The notes: generated by a model not told the origin, from the letters alone. Shown: positions 48,698 through 58,501, counted from the first letter of the stretch. The stretch: 64,000 nt of DNA from Sphingobacterium sp. UBA2700 (GCA_002354335.1 DELI01000007.1:1-64000); one strand, 5' to 3'. Made by a program: numbers and translations.

Positions 48698-51019
48698 ATG
48701 TTAATCAAAACTAGGCGCATTGATAGCAATGTGCTTCCAGCAGAAGGACTAGAGGAATCGCTGTCACTGTGGCCATTCCTTAATCACTTGCAAAAAACAC
48801 TGGCCGAGCAAGAGGAAGGGATGCTGGTGCCTAAGATTGCGAGTGAGCTTCTTTTGGAAAAGATAAAACAATCAGGGGATATTACGGAAAATAACCTTGC
48901 TTCCTATAAGGAACTCTTGGAAAGCTTATACCACCTCGCAAAAGGTGTTTCTAAGAAAAAGAATCAGCAATGGGCATTGGGTTTTCCTGTGCCCGATAAA
49001 GTGTTTTTCGGCACCCAAGACTTTTACGATTTAATCGATGAGGATTTTCAGCGCGTTGAATCAACGAATAGCAATAGCTTCTTGGATGTGGAATTTGTCA
49101 ATAAACAGCTTTATCTATTAATATTAGAACGCTTTTACGATATTCCCGCGATACATAGTAAATTACGTTTTGTAAAAAGAAACGGTCAATTTAACCGATA
49201 TTATGAGTTGGAAATAGACTATTCCTATGTCGATATCCAACCGAAGGCGGAACTCCCTAAGCTCAACTTGAGGTCTATAAAGAACAAAGATTCGCTGACC
49301 TTTAAGGATATTCAACCTATACTCAAAGCATTTGATATTTCTCAGTTTTCTTTCACTGGTTTCACAATATGCTCTTTTGTAGATTGCCATGAAGCCTTCG
49401 TTGCTGAGCAGCTACAAACCCTTATAAACAATATCAGTATTTATACAGGGGCGGATGGGCTCAACCTGCTGAACAATATATTGGCAAACATCGTCAATTT
49501 CGAAGGCGTCAAGTCGTCCTTTTATCCGATCCTGAAACTCAATGGAATCCCCGTGCTTTCTTCGGATATGGCTAAGGATAGTATGCTATTAGGCGATTCC
49601 GTATTTTACGACAAAGAAATTATGCAAGGTGGACTAATGAAATACTTAGACGAACCTTACATCCTGTCATTTGGTGTGGAAGAAGGTGTCGAATCGCGGT
49701 CTTCCGAGCTGAAACGAAGTTTGCAAAGAACCGGATTAACCTCTTATATCTGCTTCCCTTTAATTCACAATAATGGTCTGGTGGGAATTTTCGAGCTCTA
49801 CACTAGAGATGAAACTCGTTTGAATCGCAATATGCTCATTCAGGTACGTTCGTTTTACACGCTTTTAGCACAATTAGCATACGATATTGTGTTATCCTTT
49901 AAAAGTGAGCTCAACAATGTTATTCTTCATAAATATACGTCCCTTCAGCCTGCTGTGGAATGGAAATTCAATCAGGTTGCTGCAGAATATTTAGGCGAGG
50001 TTATTCACCAAAGCTTGGAACCGGAACTTGAAAAGATTGTATTCAACAGAGTCTATCCATTCTATGCTGCGGTCGATGTGAAAGACTCCAGTATTTTGCG
50101 CAATAAATCCTATAGAGAAGACATTCTGCAGCGCGTCAATTTTGTAGCCAGTCTGATCGACCGGATGAAAGATAGAGGCGTATTGTCTGTTGATAAAACA
50201 TTCGTCGAGCGGTTTGATGAGGTCAATGATTGGGCGAATGGTTCCAATTTGGAGCACTATCTATTGGATATTCTGTCTTTCTTTCAAGAAGATGTTCCGA
50301 ACTTTTTAGACAAACTTGAAAAAGCAGAGCCGTCAATTAAAGCTTCTCTGGCTCAATGCCGCAGTAAATTGCAGTACAGCTATGAAGACATGAATTCGAG
50401 CAACGAGTCTTTTGAGCGTTCGCTGCAAAAGATAAATCAGGTAGTGAAAGCGGAAATGAACATTTTTAATGCACAGGTTCAGGAAATATTCCCGTCTTAT
50501 TTTGAGACGTTCCGTACGGACGGTGTGGAGTATGACCTATACGTTGGACAATCTATTTCGCCCAGAAGTATTTTCAAAATGAGTATGTTAAATCAGATCC
50601 GTAAGGAGCAGATTATTAGCATTGCAAAGATTGGCCAGAAAACCCATCGGATAAAAACATCACTCAGCATTCCCTTAGAGACCACCCAATTGATCTTTAT
50701 CCATCCGAATCCTATCGATATTAGCTTTCGAGAGGATGAGCGTAGGTTTGACGTGGAAGGATCTTATAACATCAGGTATCAGATTATTAAGAAACGCATA
50801 GACAAGGCCTTGATTCTAAATACAACGGAGCGATTGGTACAGCCAGGCCATATTGCTGTAGTCTACAGCAGAAGTCAAATCGCACGCGAACTTCGTGTTT
50901 GTTTGCAGGAAGTTGCTCATATGGGATTGATTGAACCACATATTGAGGAGGTGCAATTAGAGAACCTTCAGGGCGTAAGCGATCTGAAAGCGATGCGCGT
51001 GAAAATAGTATTAAAGTAA
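48698..51019 (+). CDS. large GAF-like cytoplasmic protein, unknown function
   Basis: A 773-residue protein with no signal peptide or membrane segment. The central part (about 235-405) looks like a GAF sensory domain: YTGADGLNLLNNILANIV, SYICFPLIHNNGLVGIFELYTRDE. The N-terminal (1-230) and C-terminal (410-773) regions are largely helical and belong to no family I know. There is no kinase, cyclase or output domain that I can recognise. It lies between the phosphoesterase and the BamA-like genes with 20-nt gaps on each side, so it is part of the operon and a candidate intracellular sensor. Confidence 0.7.
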   Translation: MLIKTRRIDSNVLPAEGLEESLSLWPFLNHLQKTLAEQEEGMLVPKIASELLLEKIKQSGDITENNLASYKELLESLYHLAKGVSKKKNQQWALGFPVPDKVFFGTQDFYDLIDEDFQRVESTNSNSFLDVEFVNKQLYLLILERFYDIPAIHSKLRFVKRNGQFNRYYELEIDYSYVDIQPKAELPKLNLRSIKNKDSLTFKDIQPILKAFDISQFSFTGFTICSFVDCHEAFVAEQLQTLINNISIYTGADGLNLLNNILANIVNFEGVKSSFYPILKLNGIPVLSSDMAKDSMLLGDSVFYDKEIMQGGLMKYLDEPYILSFGVEEGVESRSSELKRSLQRTGLTSYICFPLIHNNGLVGIFELYTRDETRLNRNMLIQVRSFYTLLAQLAYDIVLSFKSELNNVILHKYTSLQPAVEWKFNQVAAEYLGEVIHQSLEPELEKIVFNRVYPFYAAVDVKDSSILRNKSYREDILQRVNFVASLIDRMKDRGVLSVDKTFVERFDEVNDWANGSNLEHYLLDILSFFQEDVPNFLDKLEKAEPSIKASLAQCRSKLQYSYEDMNSSNESFERSLQKINQVVKAEMNIFNAQVQEIFPSYFETFRTDGVEYDLYVGQSISPRSIFKMSMLNQIRKEQIISIAKIGQKTHRIKTSLSIPLETTQLIFIHPNPIDISFREDERRFDVEGSYNIRYQIIKKRIDKALILNTTERLVQPGHIAVVYSRSQIARELRVCLQEVAHMGLIEPHIEEVQLENLQGVSDLKAMRVKIVLK

Positions 51020-51039
51020 ATTTATAAGACTACAGGATA

Positions 51040-53619
51040 ATGGCAGCACTCAGGCTCGTATCTATCAAAAATTTAATGGTTATATGTCTCCTGTTGGGCG
51101 TATTGAAAAGTAATGCGCAACAGGCTGATAGCATAACGACAGTTATCGCGTCGGAATATGATCAAGTAGGCGCGGTGCATCGCTTTTGGTTAGGCGATAG
51201 CTATCGTAAGCTTTATAATACACCAGTAAAAATGCGCATCATGGATCTGTCGAAAGAAAAAGGCGGCTTAAAAATCGTGAAACTCGGCGGGGGGATGCAA
51301 ACACAATCCTTGCGCTTGGCTGATCCTAACGGTGTGGAGTGGGTGCTACGCTCGATACAAAAATATCCAGAGCGCAGCTTGCCGGAAAGCCTTCGAAAAA
51401 CCATCGCCAAAGACATCGTTCAAGACCAGATCGCCATTGCGCATCCTTTCGGAGCACTTACGGTTCCAACATTTAATCGAGCACTTGAGATTCCACATTC
51501 AGCACCGGAATTAGTGTATGTAGCGGACGATCCAGGATTAGGTGAATATCAACCAATCTTTAAAAATAGACCTTACATGTTCGAGGCGAGAATGCCTTTT
51601 GAAAATGAAAAAACAGACAATACGGCGAAAGTTATTGAAAAACTGTTAGAAGATAATGATACGAAAGTAGATCAGAAGCTAACGGCTAGAGCGCGGCTCT
51701 TAGACTTTGTGTTGGGCGATTGGGATCGACATGAGGACAACTGGCGCTGGGATCCCGAGAAAGAGAAAGGTAAGAAAACCTACAGTCCGGTTCCTCGAGA
51801 TCGTGATAAGGTTTACTATAAAACGTCAGGTGTTTTCCCGATCCTACTTTCATATCAGTGGCTAAAGGCCAATGTACAGCCCTTTAGTCCGCATATCCGC
51901 AACGTCGCACATTGGAATTTTAATGCGCGCCATTTCGACCGTTTCTTTATTAATCATTTAGATCGCGAGGGATGGCAGGAGCAAGTGAAGCAGATTCAAC
52001 AGGTAATGACGGACTCTTTGATTCATCAAGCCATGCTGCAAATGCCGGATACGATTGTGAAGTTAAGTGCTGCAGAGTTAGAGACTAATATCCGCTCGCG
52101 TCGCGATCACCTGGCTAGCACCGTCGATGAATATTACATGTCCCTAGCCAAGGTTGTGGACATCCCGTTATCAGCGAAACGCGAGTTTATCGATGTCGAC
52201 TACAACAAGGACGGCAGTATCACTGTAGATGTGCATAACAAGAAGAAAGATGGGACGGAGGGCGCCAGAATCATGAAACGACGCTTCTTACCTTCGGAAA
52301 CGAAAGAGATAAGAATTTACGGTATTGCCGGTGAAGATGAATATAAGGTTCATGGTAGTGGGAAATCGCCTATTAAAATGCGCTTAATCGGTGGAAAGTC
52401 ACACGATATCTTCGCTGCTGGCGATAGTTTTGGCAAAGGCAACCAGCTTTATATCTATGATAATAAAGCTGACACAGCGAATAGCTTTGACCATATGGGC
52501 ATGGCGAAGTTTCGTTTGAAAAAGGATACAACTGTAAATGCTTATCATTATGATAATTTTGTTTATGACCGCCAGGGAGTTTTAGTCAATCTCAATTATG
52601 GTGTGGATAGAGGGCTTATTTTCGGTCTTGGATACCTCATCGAAAATCAAGGATTTCGTAAAAGCCCTTACGCCTATCGACATGAGTTTTTGGCGAATTA
52701 CCTAACAGGACGTCAATCTTTTATATTGGAATATAAGGGTGATGTTAAAAAACTTGTAGGGGAACAGGACTTGCAGATTCATCTGCGTGCTTTAGGCCCC
52801 TTTAATCAAAGTAATTTCTTCGGATATGGTAATAACACCGTCTATCTAAAAGATGAAGAGCATGAGATTTCTTTTTACAGGAACCGTTATGATTACGTTA
52901 ATGCAGATATATTCCTAGGATACGAACTGGTGAAAAATGCTCGCATATTCTATGGGTCCACGTCTGAATTGTACCACAGTAAGGCCAATAAGAATGAAGA
53001 ACATTTCTTTAATGAGTTTAATCAGACCAATCCAGAGGAAGCTATTTTTGGAACAAAATTCTTTACCGGGCTAGCGGCTGGCTTTGATTTTGACACACGC
53101 GATAATAAGGCGAATGCGAAGAAGGGTTTGCGCTTATTTACGCGTCTCGATTGGAAAGCGGAGTTAGGAGGTCAAGAAAGGAAGTTTACAGCTTTAGAGA
53201 GCTCCTTAAGCCTTTATAAAACAGTTTTCAACGACTATCTGACGCTTGCAAACCGCACCGGGATGCAAACTGTATTTGGCGATCCATACTTCTATCAACA
53301 TGCGCAGATCGGAGGAGAGATGAGTCTGCGCGGATTCAACTCTCAACGCTTTACCGGAAAAACTGCCTTATACAATAATCTGGATGCGCGTTTGAAGTTG
53401 GCGAACTTTAGTTCTTACTTACTCCCGGGAACAGTCGGCTTAATTGGTTTCTATGATATTGGTCGAGTTTGGATGCCCAACGAGCAGTCCGACAGCTGGC
53501 ATATGGGTGCCGGAGGCGGGGTCTATTTTATGCCTGGCGACCTGATGACTATTCAAGCAACGGTAGGAGCTAGTAAAGAAGCCGTGTTGCCTTATATCCG
53601 CATTGGGCTTTCTTTCTAA
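51040..53619 (+). CDS. BamA/surface-antigen-type outer-membrane protein
   Basis: An 859-residue exported protein (signal about 1-27, ending NAQ). The N-terminal region starts with FWLGDSYRKLYNTPVKMRIMD and GGGMQTQSLRLADPNGVEWVLRS, the part that in related proteins follows an N-terminal phosphoesterase. It contains a kinase-like segment, FVLGDWDRHEDNWRWD. The C-terminal third (from about 540) is a 16-strand-type Omp85 barrel with the RGF motif (EMSLRGFNSQRF) and a terminal Phe. So it is an Omp85-family outer-membrane protein lacking its usual phosphoesterase, which is encoded separately in the same operon. Confidence 0.85.
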   Translation: MAALRLVSIKNLMVICLLLGVLKSNAQQADSITTVIASEYDQVGAVHRFWLGDSYRKLYNTPVKMRIMDLSKEKGGLKIVKLGGGMQTQSLRLADPNGVEWVLRSIQKYPERSLPESLRKTIAKDIVQDQIAIAHPFGALTVPTFNRALEIPHSAPELVYVADDPGLGEYQPIFKNRPYMFEARMPFENEKTDNTAKVIEKLLEDNDTKVDQKLTARARLLDFVLGDWDRHEDNWRWDPEKEKGKKTYSPVPRDRDKVYYKTSGVFPILLSYQWLKANVQPFSPHIRNVAHWNFNARHFDRFFINHLDREGWQEQVKQIQQVMTDSLIHQAMLQMPDTIVKLSAAELETNIRSRRDHLASTVDEYYMSLAKVVDIPLSAKREFIDVDYNKDGSITVDVHNKKKDGTEGARIMKRRFLPSETKEIRIYGIAGEDEYKVHGSGKSPIKMRLIGGKSHDIFAAGDSFGKGNQLYIYDNKADTANSFDHMGMAKFRLKKDTTVNAYHYDNFVYDRQGVLVNLNYGVDRGLIFGLGYLIENQGFRKSPYAYRHEFLANYLTGRQSFILEYKGDVKKLVGEQDLQIHLRALGPFNQSNFFGYGNNTVYLKDEEHEISFYRNRYDYVNADIFLGYELVKNARIFYGSTSELYHSKANKNEEHFFNEFNQTNPEEAIFGTKFFTGLAAGFDFDTRDNKANAKKGLRLFTRLDWKAELGGQERKFTALESSLSLYKTVFNDYLTLANRTGMQTVFGDPYFYQHAQIGGEMSLRGFNSQRFTGKTALYNNLDARLKLANFSSYLLPGTVGLIGFYDIGRVWMPNEQSDSWHMGAGGGVYFMPGDLMTIQATVGASKEAVLPYIRIGLSF

Positions 53620-53669
53620 AACTAGAAAGCTAGGACTTTAAAAAGATTGGATAGAAACAGCTTTATGAT

Positions 53670-54716
53670 CTATTCTACAGCGCGGTAGCCAAATTGCTCA
53701 GCGAGCGACAAGCATGCCTGTACTTCTAATACTCCATCAGAACAGGTCACATGTGTCAGACTAGCTGCCGCCGCACATACACCGAGCTTAAGACTGTCTT
53801 CCATTGGCCACGCTTCATGGATTCCATAAAGGATGGCCGCTGCCAAGGCATCACCTGCACCGTTACTTCCGACGATTTGTTCTGGCTTTAGCTTAACGCT
53901 AGGCTGGAATAATCGAGCCCCCTCTCGATGTGCTGCATATACACCTCCGGGGTAATGAATAATGATCCATTGATTGATACCTAGCTCAAACAAATAATTA
54001 CAAACCTCCATACATTGAGCTCGCATTTGCTGCGGCTCTTCAATTTTCATTAAGTTGATTCCGGAAAGCTTGCTCGCTTCAAATTCATTCAGAAAGAGGT
54101 AATCCACATAAGGTAGCGAGCTTGGAACGACAGATTGGAAGCGGTCGGAATCTTCACTTACCAAATCTATAGAGGTATTAAAACCGGCATTTTTCGCCTT
54201 CTCTAATAGGTGGGAAGCATCTGTGCGGCCATCTTCTCTTATTTCATCTAGTTTATCCAACAAGAGCAAATAACCCAGATGAAAGATTCGCGCATTAGAC
54301 TTCTTAAAATCGAAATGTTTTGGAGAAAGTTGTGCACTTGCACCTCGATGATGAAAGAAAGTGCGTTTGCCCGTTGGTTTTACAGATACAACGGTGGTAT
54401 AGGAGGTGGACACATTGGGTATCATGGCAATTTGTTGGGTATCTATGCCGATCTGTTTACAATGGTCGACAATGCGGATACCGTGGAAGTCATTGCCTAC
54501 GAGCCCTAGTCCTTCCAATGGAAAGTTTGCTCCGAGTTGTCTCAAGTCCGTCAGGATATTGTAGGCCGAACCACCATTGCTGATGTACTCATCCAGGATG
54601 TTAACAAGCGATTGTTCTTCCGGAAACTTATCGATTACTTTTACCTCGTCCAGAATCCAACTTCCGGCAGCAAGTATACCCGATCTTGTTTTTTTATCCA
54701 TCATATCTGTTTTCAT
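53670..54716 (-). CDS. PfkB family carbohydrate kinase
   Basis: A 348-residue ribokinase-type sugar kinase. The N-terminal glycine pair is in YISNGGSAYNILTDL and the ATP/anion-hole motif is VGSNGAGDALAAAILYG with the catalytic Asp. The likely substrate is a sugar or sugar acid produced by the upstream genes, giving a phosphorylated compound for the aldolase encoded two genes before it. It is the last gene of the minus-strand catabolic locus, 9 nt after the oxidoreductase gene. Its 3' end converges with the BamA-like gene. Confidence 0.88.
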   Translation of the reverse strand: MKTDMMDKKTRSGILAAGSWILDEVKVIDKFPEEQSLVNILDEYISNGGSAYNILTDLRQLGANFPLEGLGLVGNDFHGIRIVDHCKQIGIDTQQIAMIPNVSTSYTTVVSVKPTGKRTFFHHRGASAQLSPKHFDFKKSNARIFHLGYLLLLDKLDEIREDGRTDASHLLEKAKNAGFNTSIDLVSEDSDRFQSVVPSSLPYVDYLFLNEFEASKLSGINLMKIEEPQQMRAQCMEVCNYLFELGINQWIIIHYPGGVYAAHREGARLFQPSVKLKPEQIVGSNGAGDALAAAILYGIHEAWPMEDSLKLGVCAAAASLTHVTCSDGVLEVQACLSLAEQFGYRAVE

Positions 54717-54725
54717 TGCGCAGAC

Positions 54726-55877
54726 TTAGTTTACTGCGACTTCCTGAGCTAATAGAACTGTTTTATTGTTTGTATGTGATTCCAAGGCTGCTGCGAAGAC
54801 CTCATGACTTTCAATGGCTTCCTCTAGGGTCACACAGCCAAATCTCCCGGCCAATTCTCCTTCGCGTTCCGCGAAGTATGCCGCAAGCATTTGTTGAAAG
54901 ACATCAGGAAATCCAGGTTCAAAGATTCCGCCCGTAACGGTTGGAAATGGCACCTCAAACCCAAGATCAACGCGTTGCCAGGATTGCTCTTTACCTTCGT
55001 TCCAATTATAGGTCCACAGTGCTTTGACATCTTTTGTGCTATAGCGAATACCACCTTCCGTACCTAGCACTTCAATAAACCAGGTATTTGTTTCTCCGGG
55101 CGCAAGGCGTTTCATTTCTAAGGACATTGGAATAGTTTCTCCGTTTTCCATCTGCACGCGTGTGCTCAGCGTTGCATTGTTCCAGGTGTCTGCATTTGCC
55201 ATCCCGCCTTTGCCATCGGGTCTTTCGGTGATAATTTTCTGTAAATGGGCATACAGCGACTGTGGTTTCCAACCCAATCTGAGGGGAATATGGAGCGCAT
55301 GTATGCCCAGGTCGCCCATAACACCTATTTCACCACAATAAGCAGATTGTCGCTTCCAGTTGATGGGTTTGTTAGGGTTCATGTCGCTGGCATGGAGAAA
55401 ACCAGCTTTAATCTCTATAATTCTTCCTAATCGTCCCGATTTTAATTCGGCGACGACGCGTTGGGGTCCAGGAAAAAACGGCATTTCAGAGCTGCATCGC
55501 GCAAACCGACCTTGTTGGTTGGCGACTTCCGCAATTCTTCTCGCTGCGGCAAGATCAATCCCAAAAGGCTTTTCGCCTAATAGATCTTTTCCCGCCTGCA
55601 GGATGTCGATGTACAGCGATTCGTGCATATGATGGGGCACAGCGATGTAAACCACGTCGACCAGGTCGCTATGGATAAGCTCCTTGTAGTCCGTCGTTAA
55701 GAGCGAGACGCTACTTATCTGCTTGTACCAGCTTAAAGCCTGTTGATCAATATCACATACTGCGGTCAATTGAACCTGAACAGGAAAATCTTTCAAAGCA
55801 AACCATCTTCCAAATGCACTGGCGGCCTCTTTGCCCATTAAGCCTCCGCCGATTATACCGACATTTACCGTTTTCAT
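54726..55877 (-). CDS. Gfo/Idh/MocA family oxidoreductase
   Basis: A 383-residue NAD(P)-dependent dehydrogenase of the Gfo/Idh/MocA family. The N-terminal Rossmann motif is GIIGGGLMG and the family's EKP motif is LLGEKPFGID. Catalytic His/Asp candidates lie in GDLGIHALHIPLRLG. Without a signal peptide it is cytoplasmic. Family members oxidise sugars and inositols, often at C3. A second paralogue lies at 58502. Its ATG overlaps the stop of the aldolase gene by 4 nt. Confidence 0.9.
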   Translation of the reverse strand: MKTVNVGIIGGGLMGKEAASAFGRWFALKDFPVQVQLTAVCDIDQQALSWYKQISSVSLLTTDYKELIHSDLVDVVYIAVPHHMHESLYIDILQAGKDLLGEKPFGIDLAAARRIAEVANQQGRFARCSSEMPFFPGPQRVVAELKSGRLGRIIEIKAGFLHASDMNPNKPINWKRQSAYCGEIGVMGDLGIHALHIPLRLGWKPQSLYAHLQKIITERPDGKGGMANADTWNNATLSTRVQMENGETIPMSLEMKRLAPGETNTWFIEVLGTEGGIRYSTKDVKALWTYNWNEGKEQSWQRVDLGFEVPFPTVTGGIFEPGFPDVFQQMLAAYFAEREGELAGRFGCVTLEEAIESHEVFAAALESHTNNKTVLLAQEVAVN

Positions 55878-56713
55878 ATTCCGTCTTTTAATAAGCTAAT
55901 AACATCTTCTGGTTTTGCGCCATGGTGTACTATTTCCATTAACGCGCGAGTCATCCCTGCGGGATTAGCATGTTGTATCACATTTCTTCCGTAGACAATT
56001 CCACAGACGCCTTGTTGCATCAATTGGTAAGTGCGGTCCAATATTTCCTGATCGCTAGCTTTTCCACCGCCGCGCACAAGAACCGGAATATCGCCCGCTA
56101 CTTCGACCACCTTGTGATAGACTGATACATCGTCCGTAGGGTCGGCTTTGATAATATCAGCACCTAGTTCTACGCCCTGACGCACTAAAGGGATTATTTT
56201 TTCTGGATCGCCATTGACCATATAACCGCCAGCCTCGCTATTCGGACGAAAGACCAAAGGCTCTACCATTAACGGCATCCCGTAGCGCTCGGCTTCGGGT
56301 TTAATCTTCAATATATTTTGTATACACTGGTCGGTCACTTCGGGTTCATCGGGGATGCTAAATAAGTTGACCACTACACAGGTCGCATCTAAGCGAAGGG
56401 CTTGTTCGACCGGGTTTTCGATCATCCTGCTAAATAGGCTGCGCGGAAGTTGTTTTCCATAAACATTGGCCACATCCGTTCTCAACACTAAGGATGGTTT
56501 ATGCCGACCCGGAATTCTTTGTAAGTAGTTTGCCTGACCCACAGTAAGCTGTATTGCGTCGGGTGCAGCATCCACTAGTACTTCAACGGCTTTTTCTACG
56601 TCTTCAATTCCATTGAGGAAAGCATATTCATTAAAAAAGCCATGATCTATAGCGACGTCAAAGCAGTTGCCCGACTCGTTGTTAAATAGTCGATTTAAGC
56701 GATATAATTTCAT
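55874..56713 (-). CDS. class I aldolase, DhnA/LsrF/DeoC-like
   Basis: A 279-residue (beta/alpha)8 aldolase of the fructose-bisphosphate aldolase class I/LsrF group. It has FDVAIDHGFFNEY near the N-terminus, GADIIKADPTDD with the Schiff-base Lys in IIKAD, and the phosphate-binding PVLVRGGGKASD. It probably cleaves the phosphorylated sugar made by the PfkB kinase; the substrate is inferred. It sits between the deacetylase and the oxidoreductase genes and overlaps the latter. Confidence 0.88.
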   Translation of the reverse strand: MKLYRLNRLFNNESGNCFDVAIDHGFFNEYAFLNGIEDVEKAVEVLVDAAPDAIQLTVGQANYLQRIPGRHKPSLVLRTDVANVYGKQLPRSLFSRMIENPVEQALRLDATCVVVNLFSIPDEPEVTDQCIQNILKIKPEAERYGMPLMVEPLVFRPNSEAGGYMVNGDPEKIIPLVRQGVELGADIIKADPTDDVSVYHKVVEVAGDIPVLVRGGGKASDQEILDRTYQLMQQGVCGIVYGRNVIQHANPAGMTRALMEIVHHGAKPEDVISLLKDGI

Positions 56714-56746
56714 GTGTCTAGGTTAGTATTTTATCCAATTTGTTTT

Positions 56747-57511
56747 TTAACGCTCATGGACTAAGTCACCGAGCTCCTCTTTTAAGATGTTGTTCTGCGG
56801 ATAGGCATGGCCCAAATGCTGTCGATATCCCTCGCCGTAACTAGCGTTTATTTCTTTTCCTCGTTTTTCGCCGAAGCTCCTCATGGCGATGATGTATTCA
56901 TCCATTCCATGATGATCGCGAAGCCAGTTTCGTTGGGAGGCATGGCAGGCCAGCATATCTTCTTTAAGCTCAATCTTGGACGAGATATCCACGATCATAC
57001 CGGGCTCCACGGGTTTTCCAAAGCGGTCTTTTCCTTCCATAGCATCCACATAATAAAGATGTGGTGTATAGAAATAGGGCTCTAGGCCTTCTGTTTCAAT
57101 ATTCATTATTCCGGCACTAAAGCAGGCTGTCTGAATAATCTTACTGGTCATTTCATGGTCAACCATGTAGCAGGATGGACTCATGGTAATAACCACACTC
57201 GGCTTGGTTTTACGAATCAAAGCGATGGCTTTGACGATAGTTTCTCTGTCGTACATGACAAATACATCGTCGCATTCCAAGCAATGATAGTCTGCATCCA
57301 GCATCGCAGCGGCATCTGCGGCTTCTTGCTTTCGAATCTTGCTTATTTCTGCTCTTGAATGTACTGTCGTACCACAGTCTCCCGGCGTCATAGTAGCCAT
57401 CACAACATTCCAACCCTTGTCTTTCAAGAGCGCTAAAGTCCCTGCGCAACTGATTTCTGCATCATCAGGATGTGATACAATGGCTAATACTATTTTATTT
57501 GTGTTCGTCAT
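56747..57511 (-). CDS. PIG-L family deacetylase
   Basis: A 254-residue zinc-dependent N-deacetylase. The metal-binding motif is SHPDDAEISCAGTL (His14, Asp16, Asp17), with a later His in MVDHEMTSK. PIG-L enzymes remove acetyl from N-acetylglucosaminyl groups. In this locus it most likely deacetylates an N-acetylamino sugar before the NagB-like deaminase encoded just upstream (7-nt gap). It could alternatively serve in bacillithiol synthesis (BshB), but its position in a catabolic operon argues against this. Confidence 0.87.
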   Translation of the reverse strand: MTNTNKIVLAIVSHPDDAEISCAGTLALLKDKGWNVVMATMTPGDCGTTVHSRAEISKIRKQEAADAAAMLDADYHCLECDDVFVMYDRETIVKAIALIRKTKPSVVITMSPSCYMVDHEMTSKIIQTACFSAGIMNIETEGLEPYFYTPHLYYVDAMEGKDRFGKPVEPGMIVDISSKIELKEDMLACHASQRNWLRDHHGMDEYIIAMRSFGEKRGKEINASYGEGYRQHLGHAYPQNNILKEELGDLVHER

Positions 57512-57518
57512 AATCAGC

Positions 57519-58448
57519 TTAGTGCATTTCGGTCGTTACGGATTTAATTGCCGGACGGTAGTAATGAAATTCTACGTTCGGGTGATCGGCTAAAAGCGAC
57601 ATTGGAACCGCGGTATCTACAATTCCTTTGGATATCATAAAAGGTGTCAGACGCATGCCGAAAGCATTGTCATGATTTCCGGCCTGCCAAATGGATACAC
57701 GCTCGGCTTTCCAAGTTTCAACAGGTCCAACCGTCGTAGCCTGCTGCGGTACACCAACGACATAGCCGCCTCCGGAAGTTCTTGCATTCTGCATCAAGGT
57801 AATAGGATGGAGATCGACGATTCTCGCGCTCAGGTTTCTATATTCTTCTACCGTCGGCGGGTTATCTGCATATTTGCCGCTCCGTTGTAATGGATCATTG
57901 AATGCCCAGTGTTTGGCATCGCCCTGCCCACCTTGCATCGTCACACAGCGAAACTCATCAAAGCTTTGGGTATATTCCGCTAAGTTGGATGCCAGCGGAT
58001 AATGTATATTTTCATCCGGCATGCGCAATTCTGGTTTGATATGGTTGAATAGCATATCGTTATTTGCTTTCACGAAGGATAAGGGATGTGTAGCAGGAAC
58101 TTCTGTCCCGTTTTCATACCATTCATCCATTCCCCAGAAGTGACAGTTTTTTAGTGATATATTCAAGCTGTTTACCAGCTGAGCAACTAATGGTAGCTGT
58201 TCGGTCGGCCCAATAGGACCGCAAATGCCCGCAGGAGCGGAAGCGGTGGCTTGTTGCCAGGCCTCTATATATTGCAAGGCCTCCGCCAGGTAAAAAGACT
58301 CCAGTGTGTCATGAAAAATGACTTTAAACCCCGGTCTGGAAAGCTGTAAAATATCTTCTGCCGTCAATTGTGCTGCATCGCGCATAATCTGTTCATCGAT
58401 GGTCGTATAATCCCACCAGCCCTCGGCCAACATGCTCTTTTTTCTCAT
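57519..58448 (-). CDS. glucosamine-6-phosphate deaminase-like (NagB-type) protein
   Basis: A 309-residue NagB/RpiA-fold protein. The signature regions are [10 protein letters not shown] (about 105-113), matching the catalytic Asp region, and [11 protein letters not shown] (176-186), which replaces the canonical DGHIAFNEP but keeps the His and AFNxP. It is longer than E. coli NagB (266) and has changed active-site surroundings, so the substrate may be an unusual amino-sugar phosphate. It lies 7 nt before the PIG-L deacetylase gene, so deacetylation and deamination are encoded together. Confidence 0.82.
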   Translation of the reverse strand: MRKKSMLAEGWWDYTTIDEQIMRDAAQLTAEDILQLSRPGFKVIFHDTLESFYLAEALQYIEAWQQATASAPAGICGPIGPTEQLPLVAQLVNSLNISLKNCHFWGMDEWYENGTEVPATHPLSFVKANNDMLFNHIKPELRMPDENIHYPLASNLAEYTQSFDEFRCVTMQGGQGDAKHWAFNDPLQRSGKYADNPPTVEEYRNLSARIVDLHPITLMQNARTSGGGYVVGVPQQATTVGPVETWKAERVSIWQAGNHDNAFGMRLTPFMISKGIVDTAVPMSLLADHPNVEFHYYRPAIKSVTTEMH

Positions 58449-58501
58449 TTCTCTTCTTTTGATTTAGGAAATTATGTTTGATTGAACTTGCATTCTCATT
58501 G

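Noticed and set aside
53612..53629. Hairpin at the stop codon of the BamA-like gene as a terminator
   Set aside because: CTTTCTA/TAGAAAG forms a 7-bp AT-rich stem without a T-run on either strand, too weak to call.
56747..57511. PIG-L protein as bacillithiol enzyme BshB, in view of bshC at 20580
   Set aside because: The genes are 35 kb apart, and this one is embedded between a NagB-like and an aldolase gene in a catabolic locus, which fits sugar deacetylation better.
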